A stretch of DNA of 55,769 nucleotides from Candidatus Omnitrophota bacterium. Its GTDB lineage: Bacteria; Omnitrophota; Gorgyraeia; B26-G9. Of this stretch, positions 42,574 through 51,471 are shown in pieces; within the stretch, counting starts at the first letter, position 1; the number at the start of each line of letters is the position of its first letter. Where the stretch lies: contig JAKLQT010000198.1 in assembly GCA_022013205.1 (NCBI GenBank), positions 1 through 55,769 of the forward strand. Direction: 5' to 3'. The notes under the pieces were generated by a model. It had not been told where the DNA came from and ran no database searches. It saw only the letters and a program-made list of their open reading frames with translations. A program made the translations under genes and the position numbers.

Positions 42574-43658
42574 ACCTGAGAGATACCAGGATAAATCTGG
42601 CGGCTGTTTCCATAATTCTTGTTTGTATAGGTATTGTTATGATTTACAGCACAAGCGCGATTTACGCGCTGGAAAACCAGGGGGACAGTGCTTATTACCT
42701 TAAGCGGCATCTTCTCTATGTTTTAATCGGCATGTTTTGTGCTTTTTTTGTTATGAAGGCGGATTATCATTATTTTAGAAAAATTGCCAAGCCTTTATTA
42801 CTGGTATCTTTTTTCCTGTTGATACTGTTATTTGTTCCTGGAATCGCGCGTCAAGTGGGAGGTGCGCGCCGCTGGTTTCGGCTTGGATCGTTTAGTTTTC
42901 AGCCTTCAGAGCTCGCGAAATTTGCTATGGTCATATACGCGGCGGATTTTTTTTCCCGCAAAAAAGACGTAGTTACTTCATTTCTGCGCGGCTTTTTGCC
43001 GGTATTGCTGGTTATGGGCTCAATGTGCTTGTTGATTATTGTTCAGCCTGACTTGGGCACGGTTTTGGCAATTGTCAGTATTTGTTTTTTGATGTTTTTT
43101 GTCGCGGGCGTGAAATTAGCGCATATCCTTTCCTTTGTTTTGGGGTCGCTGCCGTTGCTTTATATATTAATATTCAGCGTTCCCTATCGTCGTAAAAGGA
43201 TCCTGGCCTTTCTTGACCCCTGGAGCGATCCTCAGGGAACGGGATTCCAGATAATCCAATCCCTTGTAGCCGTTGGTTCAGGTGGATTTTCAGGGCTTGG
43301 GCTTGGGCACGGCCGGCAGAAGCTGCTGTATTTACCTGCAGCTTATACGGATTTTATTTTTTCGATTATCGGAGAGGAATTGGGTTTTATTGGTACTTCG
43401 TCGATTATTATGCTGTTAATATATTTTCTTCTACAGGCAGCTAAAATAAGCCTAAAAGCAAAGGATTCTTTTGGACAGCTTTTGAGTTTGGGCCTTATAT
43501 CCTGCCTTATTATTGAGGCGGTTGTGAATATGGGCGTGGCCATAAGTATTTTGCCGACAAAAGGCCTGCCGTTTCCGTTCATAAGTTACGGGGGAACATC
43601 GCTTGTTTTTAATATGATTTATGTCGGGTTAATCTTAAATGTGGGAAGGGCTAAATGA
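42570..43658 (+). CDS. ftsW: Septal peptidoglycan polymerase FtsW
   Basis: A 362-residue SEDS protein with about ten transmembrane helices. VGGARRWFRLGSFSFQPSELAKFA carries the RW and PSE motifs; IVQPDLGTVLAI contains the catalytic-site Asp; FLDPWSDPQGTGFQIIQSLVAVGSGG, FIFSIIGEELGF and PFPFISYGGTSL complete the family signature. FtsW polymerises glycan from lipid II at the septum with FtsI. It overlaps murD and murG by four bases each. Confidence 0.96.
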   Translation: MNLRDTRINLAAVSIILVCIGIVMIYSTSAIYALENQGDSAYYLKRHLLYVLIGMFCAFFVMKADYHYFRKIAKPLLLVSFFLLILLFVPGIARQVGGARRWFRLGSFSFQPSELAKFAMVIYAADFFSRKKDVVTSFLRGFLPVLLVMGSMCLLIIVQPDLGTVLAIVSICFLMFFVAGVKLAHILSFVLGSLPLLYILIFSVPYRRKRILAFLDPWSDPQGTGFQIIQSLVAVGSGGFSGLGLGHGRQKLLYLPAAYTDFIFSIIGEELGFIGTSSIIMLLIYFLLQAAKISLKAKDSFGQLLSLGLISCLIIEAVVNMGVAISILPTKGLPFPFISYGGTSLVFNMIYVGLILNVGRAK

Positions 43659-44770
43659 GATTTTTGATTACTGCCGCCGGATCCGGCGGCCATATTTATC
43701 CCGCGTTAAGCCTCTTGAATGAATTGAAACGCTTAGATAAAAGCGCGCAAACCGTATTCCTGAGCAGCAAAAAAAATATAGATAAAAAAGTTTTTAAAAA
43801 CACACAGGACAGGGTTGTCGGCTTTGACTTTATTCCGCCGCAAAGGAAAACAGGTGTGAATACTATTAAATTTTGCTTGAAGAATCTGTATTTTTTGTTA
43901 AACTTTAGTAAGGAGAGTATAAGAGTATTTTTTTTGATTCTGGAAATAAAACCTGATCTGGTAATAGGTTTTGGAGGTATTGGTTCTGTAGCCGCGATTA
44001 TTAGCGCGAAACTCTTAAACATTCCTTCCTTGATCCATGAGCAAAATGTAGTCCCGGGATTGGCCAATCGCCTGCTGGGACGGTTTACGTCAAAAGTCGC
44101 CACTGGTTTTCGCAAAAGTAATAGGTATTTTAAGAACAGGGATGTTGTTTTTACGGGAAATCCTATTCGTTATGATTTGCAAAGATTAGATAGCGCGCAA
44201 GCACGCGGAACTCTAGGTTTAAATATTGAAAAATTTACGATCCTGGTTATGGGAGGTTCTCAGGGTGCGGTATTCATTAATGATTGTTTTATTAAGGCGC
44301 TTAATGGTTTAACTAATGAAAAACGCGGTATATTACAGGTTATCCATTGCTGCGGAAACAGGGATTTTACGGCACTCAAAAAAAAATACGAAGATATTAA
44401 AATACAGGCACGCGTGTTTGCTTTTTGCACCGTAATGAGCAGTGCTTATAGCGCGGCGGATTTAATTATTGGACGCTCCGGAGCAGGAACCCTGAATGAG
44501 ATTTGTTTTTTTGGCAAGGCTTCAATATTGATTCCTTACCCCTATGCGCAGGCGCACCAAAACGCGAATGCTGAATTTATGCGGGAAGCTCAAGCGTCAA
44601 ATCTTGTCAAACAGGATTCTTTGACAGTCAATCACCTGACTTCGTTGATTGATGTGAGTATAGGCCAGCCCCAGCTGCTTAGATCTATGGCACAAAAAAG
44701 CCGGCAGCTGTTTTGTGAAGAAAGCGCCTTGAAACTGGCTGAAGCGGCGATGGGCATTATAAGAAATTAG
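43655..44770 (+). CDS. murG: Lipid II synthase MurG
   Basis: A 371-residue GT28 glycosyltransferase that adds GlcNAc to lipid I on the inner face of the membrane. N-terminal glycine loop TAAGSGGHIYPALSL; LVIGFGGIGSVAAI; LIHEQNVVPGLANRLL; VFTGNPIR; second glycine loop VMGGSQGAVFIND; and the UDP-GlcNAc site GRSGAGTLNEICFFGKASILIPYPYAQAHQNANAEFM. It is coupled to ftsW by ATGA, and murC follows 31 bases downstream. Confidence 0.96.
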   Translation: MRFLITAAGSGGHIYPALSLLNELKRLDKSAQTVFLSSKKNIDKKVFKNTQDRVVGFDFIPPQRKTGVNTIKFCLKNLYFLLNFSKESIRVFFLILEIKPDLVIGFGGIGSVAAIISAKLLNIPSLIHEQNVVPGLANRLLGRFTSKVATGFRKSNRYFKNRDVVFTGNPIRYDLQRLDSAQARGTLGLNIEKFTILVMGGSQGAVFINDCFIKALNGLTNEKRGILQVIHCCGNRDFTALKKKYEDIKIQARVFAFCTVMSSAYSAADLIIGRSGAGTLNEICFFGKASILIPYPYAQAHQNANAEFMREAQASNLVKQDSLTVNHLTSLIDVSIGQPQLLRSMAQKSRQLFCEESALKLAEAAMGIIRN

Positions 44771-44801
44771 AAAAAATTGTTAAATTGTTAAAGGATCTAT
44801 T

Positions 44802-46199
44802 ATGCAGTCTTTGGAAAAGATAAGCCCAAATAGAAAAATTCACTTTATCGGTATCGGCGGGGTAGGTATGAGTGCCTTAGCCGGGATTTTGCTGGCATAT
44901 GGGTATAAGGTCAGCGGATCGGATTTAAAGATAAATAAAATGACCCAAAGGCTGAAAACTCAAGGGGCGGAAGTTTCTCTTGGCCACAGGCCTGAAAATA
45001 TAGACGCTCAAGATTTGGTTATTTATTCTTCCTGTATTAAAGAAAATAACCCTGAGATAATCGAAGCTAATAAAAAAAACATTCCAACGATGCATCGGGC
45101 ATCAATGCTCGGGTTGCTTATGGACAAAAAATGCGGTATTGCTGTGGCGGGAACTCACGGAAAAACGACCACGACTTCACTGATTGCCCTGGTGTTAAAA
45201 ACAGGAGGGCTGGATCCGAGTTTTGCGATCGGCGCTGATGTTGATGTATTGGGCGGCAATGCTTACCGTGGCGAGAGTAAATATTTTGTCGCGGAGGCTG
45301 ATGAAAGCGACGGCTCGTTCTTAGAGCTTAATCCGTATTATTCGGTTATTACCAATATTGACAGGGAACATCTTGACTATTATGAAGATTTAAACCATAT
45401 TGTTCTGACCTTTGAAAAGTTCATCGGCAATACCGACAAGAACGGGGTACTGTTTTGCTGCCGGGATGATGAAAATATCCGCAAAGCGCTTAAAAACTAC
45501 AGAGGAAGGGTAATCACCTATGGTTTTAATAATGATGCCGATGTGCAGGCCTTTAATATCCGCTTACAGGCAATGCAATCGGTTTTTGAATGCAGATATA
45601 ATGGCCGATCTTTAGGGGACTTTATCTTAAATATCCCGGGCAAACACAATATCCTTAACGCATTGGCCGCTATTTCTATCGGAGTAGAAGCCGCGATAGA
45701 TGAGGATAGCATAAAAAATGCGCTATACTTATTTACCGGAGCCAACCGCAGATTTCAGGTAAAAAACAGCCGCGGCGGCATTATGATCGTCGATGACTAT
45801 GCCCACCACCCTACGGAAATAAAAGCAACACTTGAGGCCGCGAGAGGCTGGAAAAAAAGGATTGTAGGGGTTTTTCAACCGCATCGCTATAGCCGGACTA
45901 AGTTCCTGAAAAAAGAATTTGGCATCTGCTTTACTTACGCTGACCATGTAGTGATAACAGATATTTACGCGGCAAATGAAACACCTTTAGATGGGATAGG
46001 GGCAAAAGCGATATATGAGGAAGTAAAACAAAGCGGCCATAAAAGTGTTTGTTTTCTTCCTCGGGAAAAGATAAAAGATTATCTGCTGGAAACAGTAAAA
46101 GACGGCGATATGTTACTGATGCTAGGCGCAGGAGATATCGGCAGCCTGGCGGAAGAATTGAATCAGAAATTCCGCTCCGCAGGAGAATTTAATAGGTAA
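44802..46199 (+). CDS. murC: UDP-MurNAc:L-Ala ligase MurC
   Basis: A 465-residue Mur ligase for the first amino acid. HFIGIGGVGMSALAGIL is the MurC-type N-terminal loop; GTHGKTTTTSLIALVL the ATP loop; EADESDGSFLELNPYYSVITNIDREHLDYY the central domain; GKHNILNALAAISIG, ANRRFQVKN, VDDYAHHPTEIKATL, FQPHRYSRTKF and LLMLGAGDIG the C-terminal domain. Length and motifs are as usual. murB starts on the next base after its stop. Confidence 0.97.
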   Translation: MQSLEKISPNRKIHFIGIGGVGMSALAGILLAYGYKVSGSDLKINKMTQRLKTQGAEVSLGHRPENIDAQDLVIYSSCIKENNPEIIEANKKNIPTMHRASMLGLLMDKKCGIAVAGTHGKTTTTSLIALVLKTGGLDPSFAIGADVDVLGGNAYRGESKYFVAEADESDGSFLELNPYYSVITNIDREHLDYYEDLNHIVLTFEKFIGNTDKNGVLFCCRDDENIRKALKNYRGRVITYGFNNDADVQAFNIRLQAMQSVFECRYNGRSLGDFILNIPGKHNILNALAAISIGVEAAIDEDSIKNALYLFTGANRRFQVKNSRGGIMIVDDYAHHPTEIKATLEAARGWKKRIVGVFQPHRYSRTKFLKKEFGICFTYADHVVITDIYAANETPLDGIGAKAIYEEVKQSGHKSVCFLPREKIKDYLLETVKDGDMLLMLGAGDIGSLAEELNQKFRSAGEFNR

Positions 46200-47315
46200 A
46201 TGAAAGTATTAAAAGGAATAGATATAAGCCGGCAGCTCAAAGGCTTTTTTAAAGGCAGCTTCCAGATCAATAAACTGCTTAGCGGTTATACTTCAATAAA
46301 GATCGGGGGCAAGGCAGCTCTTTTTCTTGAGCCGGAAAACAATATTGATTTAACTCAAGCGGTTAAATTCCTGAATTCTATAGAAATACCTTTTCGCGTT
46401 ATAGGCAACGGAACAAATTTATTGATCAATGACGGCCGCCTGGATTTTGCGGTTATAAAACTCAGCAGGGTGTTCTTTAAGGAAATTTCAGCCAAACCTG
46501 ATGTGCTTTATGTGAGAGCAGGAGTAAGTTTACCGCGGCTTCTGAATTTTTCTATAAAAAACGGAATTTGCGGACTTGAATTTTTGGCTGGTATCCCGGG
46601 CACGGCTGGCGGAGCATTGGTAATGAACGCAGGCATAAGGAACCCGTTTCAGCCGGCAATTGTAGTAGAGGCACCTTATCCCGCATGCTTTGATAAAGCC
46701 GAGGATGAAAGTAAATCTGCGGGATTCCGCTCAGAAACCCCGGGCTTTCCCCGTGGAATGCAAAGCATTCCCGGGACTAAGTCCTCGAAATTTTTGCAAA
46801 ATTTCAAAGGGAGCCCGGGTGAGCTTCATTTGAGCATTAGTGATTCATTGATTGAAATTGAAGTAATGGATGCTCAGGGTAAAATTTTCAAGCTGAATAA
46901 AGATGATGCCGGGTTTGTATATAGAGGGTCAAAATTAAAGGACGTTATTGTTCTTGGAGCGTATTTTAAAGTAAAGAACAAAGCAGCATGGCAGGTCGCG
47001 GAGCGTATAAAAATTTTTCTTAAAAAAAGACAGATTTCACAGGAAATGTGCGTACGCAGCGCCGGCTGCATTTTTAAAAATCCTACAGGTGAAAATATTA
47101 GTGCGGGCGAGTTGATTGAGCGTGCGAAGCTAAAGGGCCGCAGTATAGGGCAGGCCCAGGTCTCTGACTTACACGCGAATTTTATCGTAAACAGAGGCAA
47201 TGCTACTTTTTCACAAGTGTGTGAATTGATGGATCTTGTACAGAATAAAGTAAAGCAGGATTGCGGGATAAAACTGGAAACAGAAGTGGAAATCTGGAAC
47301 AGTCGGGGATTATAA
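46200..47315 (+). CDS. murB: UDP-N-acetylenolpyruvoylglucosamine reductase MurB, with palindromic insertion
   Basis: A 371-residue flavoenzyme that reduces enolpyruvyl-UDP-GlcNAc with NADPH. FAD-binding RVIGNGTNLLIND, GLEFLAGIPGTAGGALVMNAG, FVYRGSKL, and LETEVEIW at the C-terminus identify it. SAGCIFKNP places Cys290 where the proton donor serine sits in E. coli MurB. The protein is about 60 residues longer than usual. The excess lies at residues ~153-210, between NAGIRNPF and ISDSLIEIEVMD, and is encoded by a hairpin-rich insert (46678-46819). It would be translated as a surface loop; activity is likely retained but cannot be judged here. Confidence 0.94.
   Translation: MKVLKGIDISRQLKGFFKGSFQINKLLSGYTSIKIGGKAALFLEPENNIDLTQAVKFLNSIEIPFRVIGNGTNLLINDGRLDFAVIKLSRVFFKEISAKPDVLYVRAGVSLPRLLNFSIKNGICGLEFLAGIPGTAGGALVMNAGIRNPFQPAIVVEAPYPACFDKAEDESKSAGFRSETPGFPRGMQSIPGTKSSKFLQNFKGSPGELHLSISDSLIEIEVMDAQGKIFKLNKDDAGFVYRGSKLKDVIVLGAYFKVKNKAAWQVAERIKIFLKKRQISQEMCVRSAGCIFKNPTGENISAGELIERAKLKGRSIGQAQVSDLHANFIVNRGNATFSQVCELMDLVQNKVKQDCGIKLETEVEIWNSRGL
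46738..46819. repeat. Palindromic element inserted in frame in murB
   Basis: CCCGGGCT (46738-46745) and AGCCCGGG (46812-46819) bound a segment with two perfect internal hairpins: GGAATGC-AAA-GCATTCC and GAAATTTT-TGC-AAAATTTC. Just upstream is a further 8-bp pair, ATCCCGCA (46678-46685) with TGCGGGAT (46718-46725). The segment coincides with extra residues that other MurB proteins lack, and the frame stays open through it. Confidence 0.7.
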
Positions 47316-48250
47316 TGGAAAATATGCAAAAAATCGGAATTCTAATGGGCGGATTTTCAAGCGAACGAGAGGTGTCTCTTAAGTCAGGCTTTGCTGTAGA
47401 AAAGGCCTTATCCTCACTTGGCTATCAGGTTAGTATTATTGATTTTAATAATGTGCCGGAGCTTTACAGAAAATTACGTTCTATTAAGGCTGACTGCATC
47501 TTTAATGCTTTACATGGACGCTTTGGTGAAGATGGGGGAGTGCAGGAGATCCTTGATGAGTTTAAAATTCCGTATACAGGATCAGGCGTTAGGGCCAGCG
47601 TTTTGGCAATGGATAAAATAGCATCACGAAAAATATTCGCGGCTAATCAGATCCCTGTTCCCGAATACCAGGTATTTGACAAGAAAACATTAAAAAGCCA
47701 TGGGCTGAATTTAGAATTTCCTGTGGTTGTTAAACCCGTAAAAGAGGGCTCCAGTATAGGGCTGTCTATTGCCGAGGATCCCGCGGCCTTATTTATCGCT
47801 CTTAAAAATGCCTTTGCCTTTGATAATGAGATCGTTGTTGAAAAGTATATCAATGGCAGAGAAATAACAGTAGGTATTCTTGAAGATAATCCATTGCCTG
47901 TGATCGAAATAGTTCCAAAGAATAAATTTTATGATTTTCAGGCTAAATATACTCCGGGGATGTGCGATTATATTGTGCCTGCTGATTTGCCTCTGGATAC
48001 AGCTTGCTTTGCGCAGGCTACGGCATTGAAAGCACATAAGCTTTTGGGGTGCCGTTGTTTTTCCCGAGTGGATATAATACTCGATTCTGGTGGGTGTCCG
48101 GTTGTTCTTGAGGTAAATACTATCCCCGGATTTACGGCGACAAGCCTGCTTCCTAAGGCGGCGGCAGCCTGCGGGATTGATTTCCCCCGGCTTTGCCGGA
48201 TGATGATAGTCTCAGCCCTTAAATTGAAATTTAAGGAATTTGCTTCTTAA
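47315..48250 (+). CDS. ddl: D-alanine-D-alanine ligase
   Basis: A 311-residue ATP-grasp ligase that makes the D-Ala-D-Ala used by MurF. ATG 47315 shares its first base with the murB stop (TAATG) and has GGGGA upstream; a longer frame inside murB is rejected. Segments: IGILMGGFSSEREVSLKSG, NALHGRFGEDGGVQEIL, YTGSGVRASVLAMDKIASR, PVVVKPVKEGSSIGLSIA, VEKYINGREITVGIL, and EVNTIPGFTATSLLPKAA. All the ATP-grasp and metal-binding residues (E-x-N) are present. Length is typical for DdlB. Confidence 0.96.
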   Translation: MENMQKIGILMGGFSSEREVSLKSGFAVEKALSSLGYQVSIIDFNNVPELYRKLRSIKADCIFNALHGRFGEDGGVQEILDEFKIPYTGSGVRASVLAMDKIASRKIFAANQIPVPEYQVFDKKTLKSHGLNLEFPVVVKPVKEGSSIGLSIAEDPAALFIALKNAFAFDNEIVVEKYINGREITVGILEDNPLPVIEIVPKNKFYDFQAKYTPGMCDYIVPADLPLDTACFAQATALKAHKLLGCRCFSRVDIILDSGGCPVVLEVNTIPGFTATSLLPKAAAACGIDFPRLCRMMIVSALKLKFKEFAS

Positions 48251-48279
48251 AGATAGTGTCAAAAATCAGGAGGATTTAG

Positions 48280-49113
48280 GTGTTTAAACCGAAAAGGAAA
48301 AGTAGAAAAAAGAAGAAAATTCATAAATTCAGTGTGAAAGAAGCGCGGGAGGCCGTTAAAAGAAGCTGGGGGCAGATTCTTTTGATTATTATTTGTATTA
48401 CCCTCATAGTAATGCTTGGCAGGGGCATGAAATCTTTTCTACTGGCCTCAGAGTATTTTAATGTTACTGAAATAGAGGTTGTTGATCAGGAGCCTGATGC
48501 TGTGGAATATTCTCTAGCCCGCGTAAAGGATAATCCTAATATTTTCAAGATAAATCTGGGCATGATCGCTGACAATATAGAATATGAGCATTCTGATATC
48601 CAAAAGGCGATTGTTAAGAGAGTGCTGCCTGGCAAACTTGTTGTAGAGGTATTGCGCAGAAGGCCTGTCGCCCAAATTGCAGTTAGTTTGAGCCGCCAGG
48701 AAACTGAGGCAGATAATTTTTTTACGGTAAATAAAGATGGTTACATACTCTCTGAGATCGGCCCAAGGCCAAGCAGAGATTGGCCGGTAATTTACGGATG
48801 TAATCTTGCCGGTTCCAAGATAGAGATAGGGCATTCATACGCGTATTCTAACCTGAAATACGCCCTGGATTTTTTAAAGTGGCTGGATGAGAGCGGGTTC
48901 TCGCATGAGTACAAGGTTACTAAGATTGACATCACTGAGCCTAGAAGCATGATGTTTTATATTAAGGATACACTGGAGGTCAGGATAGGCGACCGGAAAT
49001 GGAAGGAAAAAATTGAAAATCTTGCCGGAATTCTAAAGAATATGGATATAGACTATAGGCAGAAATATTATGTGGATTTGCGTTTTAAAGACTTTGTATT
49101 CGGGAAAAAATAA
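48280..49113 (+). CDS. ftsQ: Cell division protein FtsQ
   Basis: A 277-residue bitopic protein with GTG start at 48280 and a strong ribosome binding site (AGGAGG, 7 bases upstream). The N-terminus is very basic (KPKRKSRKKKKIHKF), followed by one transmembrane helix (ILLIIICITLIVML). The POTRA domain begins YFNVTEIEVVDQEP and has NPNIFKINLGMIADNIE, then AIVKRVLPGKLVVEVLRRRPVAQI, the pattern of FtsQ. It scaffolds FtsL, FtsB and FtsI at the septum. Its stop overlaps the ftsA start (TAATG). The family is weakly conserved, but position and architecture agree. Confidence 0.92.
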   Translation: MFKPKRKSRKKKKIHKFSVKEAREAVKRSWGQILLIIICITLIVMLGRGMKSFLLASEYFNVTEIEVVDQEPDAVEYSLARVKDNPNIFKINLGMIADNIEYEHSDIQKAIVKRVLPGKLVVEVLRRRPVAQIAVSLSRQETEADNFFTVNKDGYILSEIGPRPSRDWPVIYGCNLAGSKIEIGHSYAYSNLKYALDFLKWLDESGFSHEYKVTKIDITEPRSMMFYIKDTLEVRIGDRKWKEKIENLAGILKNMDIDYRQKYYVDLRFKDFVFGKK

Positions 49114-50399
49114 TGGCTAAAAATGAACATAAAGTAATCGGGCTGGATATCGGCAGTGCCAAGACTACTGTTTGTGTAGGCAGTACTGATGCCCAGGGGC
49201 GTATTGAAATTCATAGCGCCTCAATGGTTAAAACACGAGGTGTTGAACGAGGGGTTATTACAGACCTGGGAGAAGTAGCCGGCTGTATTGAAGAGGTGGT
49301 TAAAAAGGCAGAAAACAAACTACACTCCTTCCAGGGATCAAAATATTCCAGGATAAAAAACACCAGAATTAACTCTGTTTTCGCGACAATAAGCGGTGAA
49401 CATATTCTGGGAAATAATACCAAGGCCGTATTGAATTTATCTAACCGGCCCGTTGAAATAGGCCGAAAAGATACACAGCGGGCAATTGATTCGGCAAAAT
49501 ATTTATCTGCTTCAGTTGATAGAGATGTTTTGCACGCGCTGGCTCAGGAATTTATTGTCGACGGGTATAAAAGAATAAAAAATCCAATGGGAATTTTCGG
49601 TACACGGCTTGGAGTAAACCTGCACATTATCAGCGCAGGGGCTTCATATGTTAAGGATGTAGTCACGGTGATTAATCGGGCAGGGCTTGATGTCGAGGGA
49701 GTTGCTTATTCTGGATTTGCCACCAGTTTATCTACTCTAACCGAGCAGGAAAAGCAGGCCGGGGTAATCTTACTTGAAATGGGAGCCGGCTGCGTTAATA
49801 TACTTTTTTTTAAAGAGGGAAATCTGCAGTATACAGGGGTGATACCAGTGGGCGGTTATGATATTACCAGAGAGATTGCCCGGAAATTAAATATTGACCT
49901 TCCTCAGGCAGAGGAACTTAAACTTCAGTACAGGAATGCGTTCTCAAATTATGGCGATAATGAATCAACGTCCGGGGAAAAAATAATTATTAAAAAAGAT
50001 GCATCCAATTACGAGAGCATTAACCGAAAACAAATGGAAAATATAATAGACAAAAAATTAGATGAACAGCTTTTGCTTATTAAAAAGGATCTGGAGCTTG
50101 CCGGGATTATTTCCCGGGTTAAGCGCGGCGTAGTGGTTTGCGGAGGTATGTCTTTCATGGATGGGATAATTGAAAAAATGGAAAAAACTCTTGGTTTAAA
50201 AGTGAGCATGGGGATAATGCGCGGTTTTGTAAGCAGTTCATCGAGTTTAATAAGCAATATATTCTATTCAACCGGTATTGGTTTAATTATGCACGCGTTG
50301 GGACAAAAGAACACAGATAATAAAAAAGCATTCGCGACGTACGATATTCGTAGTAAAATAATAGCAAAGATCAGGGAAGTCTACGAGGAGTATTTTTAA
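49113..50399 (+). CDS. ftsA: Cell division protein FtsA
   Basis: A 428-residue actin-like ATPase that tethers FtsZ to the membrane. VIGLDIGSAKTTVCVG is phosphate loop 1; RGVERGVITDLGEV and the 1C domain follow; VTVINRAGLDVEGVAYSG, VILLEMGAGCVNILFF (phosphate 2), GGYDITREIA, and VVCGGMSFMDGIIEKM (adenosine motif) complete the fold. The C-terminal KIIAKIREVYEEYF helix could be the membrane-targeting helix. In most genomes ftsZ follows; here 63 bases of non-coding DNA lead to an unrelated response regulator. Confidence 0.95.
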   Translation: MAKNEHKVIGLDIGSAKTTVCVGSTDAQGRIEIHSASMVKTRGVERGVITDLGEVAGCIEEVVKKAENKLHSFQGSKYSRIKNTRINSVFATISGEHILGNNTKAVLNLSNRPVEIGRKDTQRAIDSAKYLSASVDRDVLHALAQEFIVDGYKRIKNPMGIFGTRLGVNLHIISAGASYVKDVVTVINRAGLDVEGVAYSGFATSLSTLTEQEKQAGVILLEMGAGCVNILFFKEGNLQYTGVIPVGGYDITREIARKLNIDLPQAEELKLQYRNAFSNYGDNESTSGEKIIIKKDASNYESINRKQMENIIDKKLDEQLLLIKKDLELAGIISRVKRGVVVCGGMSFMDGIIEKMEKTLGLKVSMGIMRGFVSSSSSLISNIFYSTGIGLIMHALGQKNTDNKKAFATYDIRSKIIAKIREVYEEYF

Positions 50400-50462
50400 G
50401 GGGAGCTGATTAGCGTGCTGGTTATGCCGATTGTTAGCCTGGGGGCGCATAATTAAAGGGAG

Positions 50463-51455
50463 ATGAGGATGAAGGAGAGCACTTATATTCTGGTAGTTGA
50501 TGACGAACAGTTAGTGTTGGATTCATTCAGTGAGGCTTTTGTTCAAGAGGGATATCAGGTAACCAAGGCGAAAAACTGGTCGCAGGCCAACCGATACTTA
50601 AAAACTTATCAGTATAATATTATTATTGCCGATGTTCGCTTGCCGGATGTTGGGTGTCAGGAGATGATCGAGGATATTAAAGAACAGAACAAATACGCCT
50701 ATATAATCACCAGTGCCGGTTTTGCTGATATAGATACTGCTATGGATTCCCTGCAGCATGGAGCACATGACTATATGAGTAAACCGTTTGATCCCTCAGG
50801 CATTGTTACGACCATGCGCAAGATTGTTGATAAACAAAGATTGCAGGCAGATAACCTGCAATTATTCGATACTATAAAAGTGTTGGCTTTAGCTCTGGAC
50901 GCGCGTGATCATTATACACATGGACATTCACAACAGGTCACTGAATATGCTGTTGATATCGCAAGAGAAATAGGGCTCAGTTTTAAAGAAATTAATATTA
51001 TCCGCGACGCGGGCATTTTGCACGATATCGGTAAAATAGGGATCGCAGATGCTATATTGCTTAAACCGGGAAGGCTTACACAAGAGGAATATATCCAGAT
51101 CAAGAAGCATCCGGTGATCGGTAAGAAAATTCTTGATCCGGTAAATTGCCTGGCAGACAATATACCGCTTATTTATCATCATCACGAGCGTATTGACGGA
51201 CAGGGGTATCCGGATGGATTAACAGGCGATAATATTCCTTTGGGAGCAAGAATTCTTTCTGTTGCCGATGCCTATCAGGCAATGACATCAGACCGCCCTT
51301 ATCGGAAGTCTCTGCCTGCTTTAATCGCTATTGAGGAGCTTAAAAGATTCAAGGGCAGGCAGTTTGATCCTGATATTGTTGATGCTTTTTTGCGGGTATT
51401 AAGACGAATGGGTATCAAAACTACGAATAACACTGCTGAGGCACCAGTAACATAA
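50463..51455 (+). CDS. Response regulator with HD-GYP domain
   Basis: A 330-residue two-domain protein. Receiver domain residues 1-120: ILVVDDEQLVLDSF, phospho-acceptor D57 in IIIADVRLPDVG, the T in IITSAG, and K107 in SKPFD. HD-GYP domain residues ~140-320: DARDHYTHGHSQQV, H187-D188 in GILHDIGKIGI, and HHHERIDGQGYPDGLTGDNIPLGARILSVADAYQAM, with the GYP at 248-250. HD-GYP proteins hydrolyse cyclic di-GMP (or cGAMP). Phosphorylation by a cognate kinase would set its activity; two kinases lie downstream, at 54.1 and 55.5 kb. The ribosome binding site is AGGGAG. Confidence 0.94.
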   Translation: MRMKESTYILVVDDEQLVLDSFSEAFVQEGYQVTKAKNWSQANRYLKTYQYNIIIADVRLPDVGCQEMIEDIKEQNKYAYIITSAGFADIDTAMDSLQHGAHDYMSKPFDPSGIVTTMRKIVDKQRLQADNLQLFDTIKVLALALDARDHYTHGHSQQVTEYAVDIAREIGLSFKEINIIRDAGILHDIGKIGIADAILLKPGRLTQEEYIQIKKHPVIGKKILDPVNCLADNIPLIYHHHERIDGQGYPDGLTGDNIPLGARILSVADAYQAMTSDRPYRKSLPALIAIEELKRFKGRQFDPDIVDAFLRVLRRMGIKTTNNTAEAPVT

Positions 51456-51471
51456 AAAAAAAGAGGTGGAG

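Noticed and set aside
47261..47314. Longer N-terminus for Ddl
   Set aside because: It overlaps the conserved C-terminus of MurB; ATG 47315 with GGGGA and TAATG overlap is better.
50420..50456. Short frame MPIVSLGAHN between ftsA and the response regulator
   Set aside because: Ten codons with no conserved feature; too short to support.
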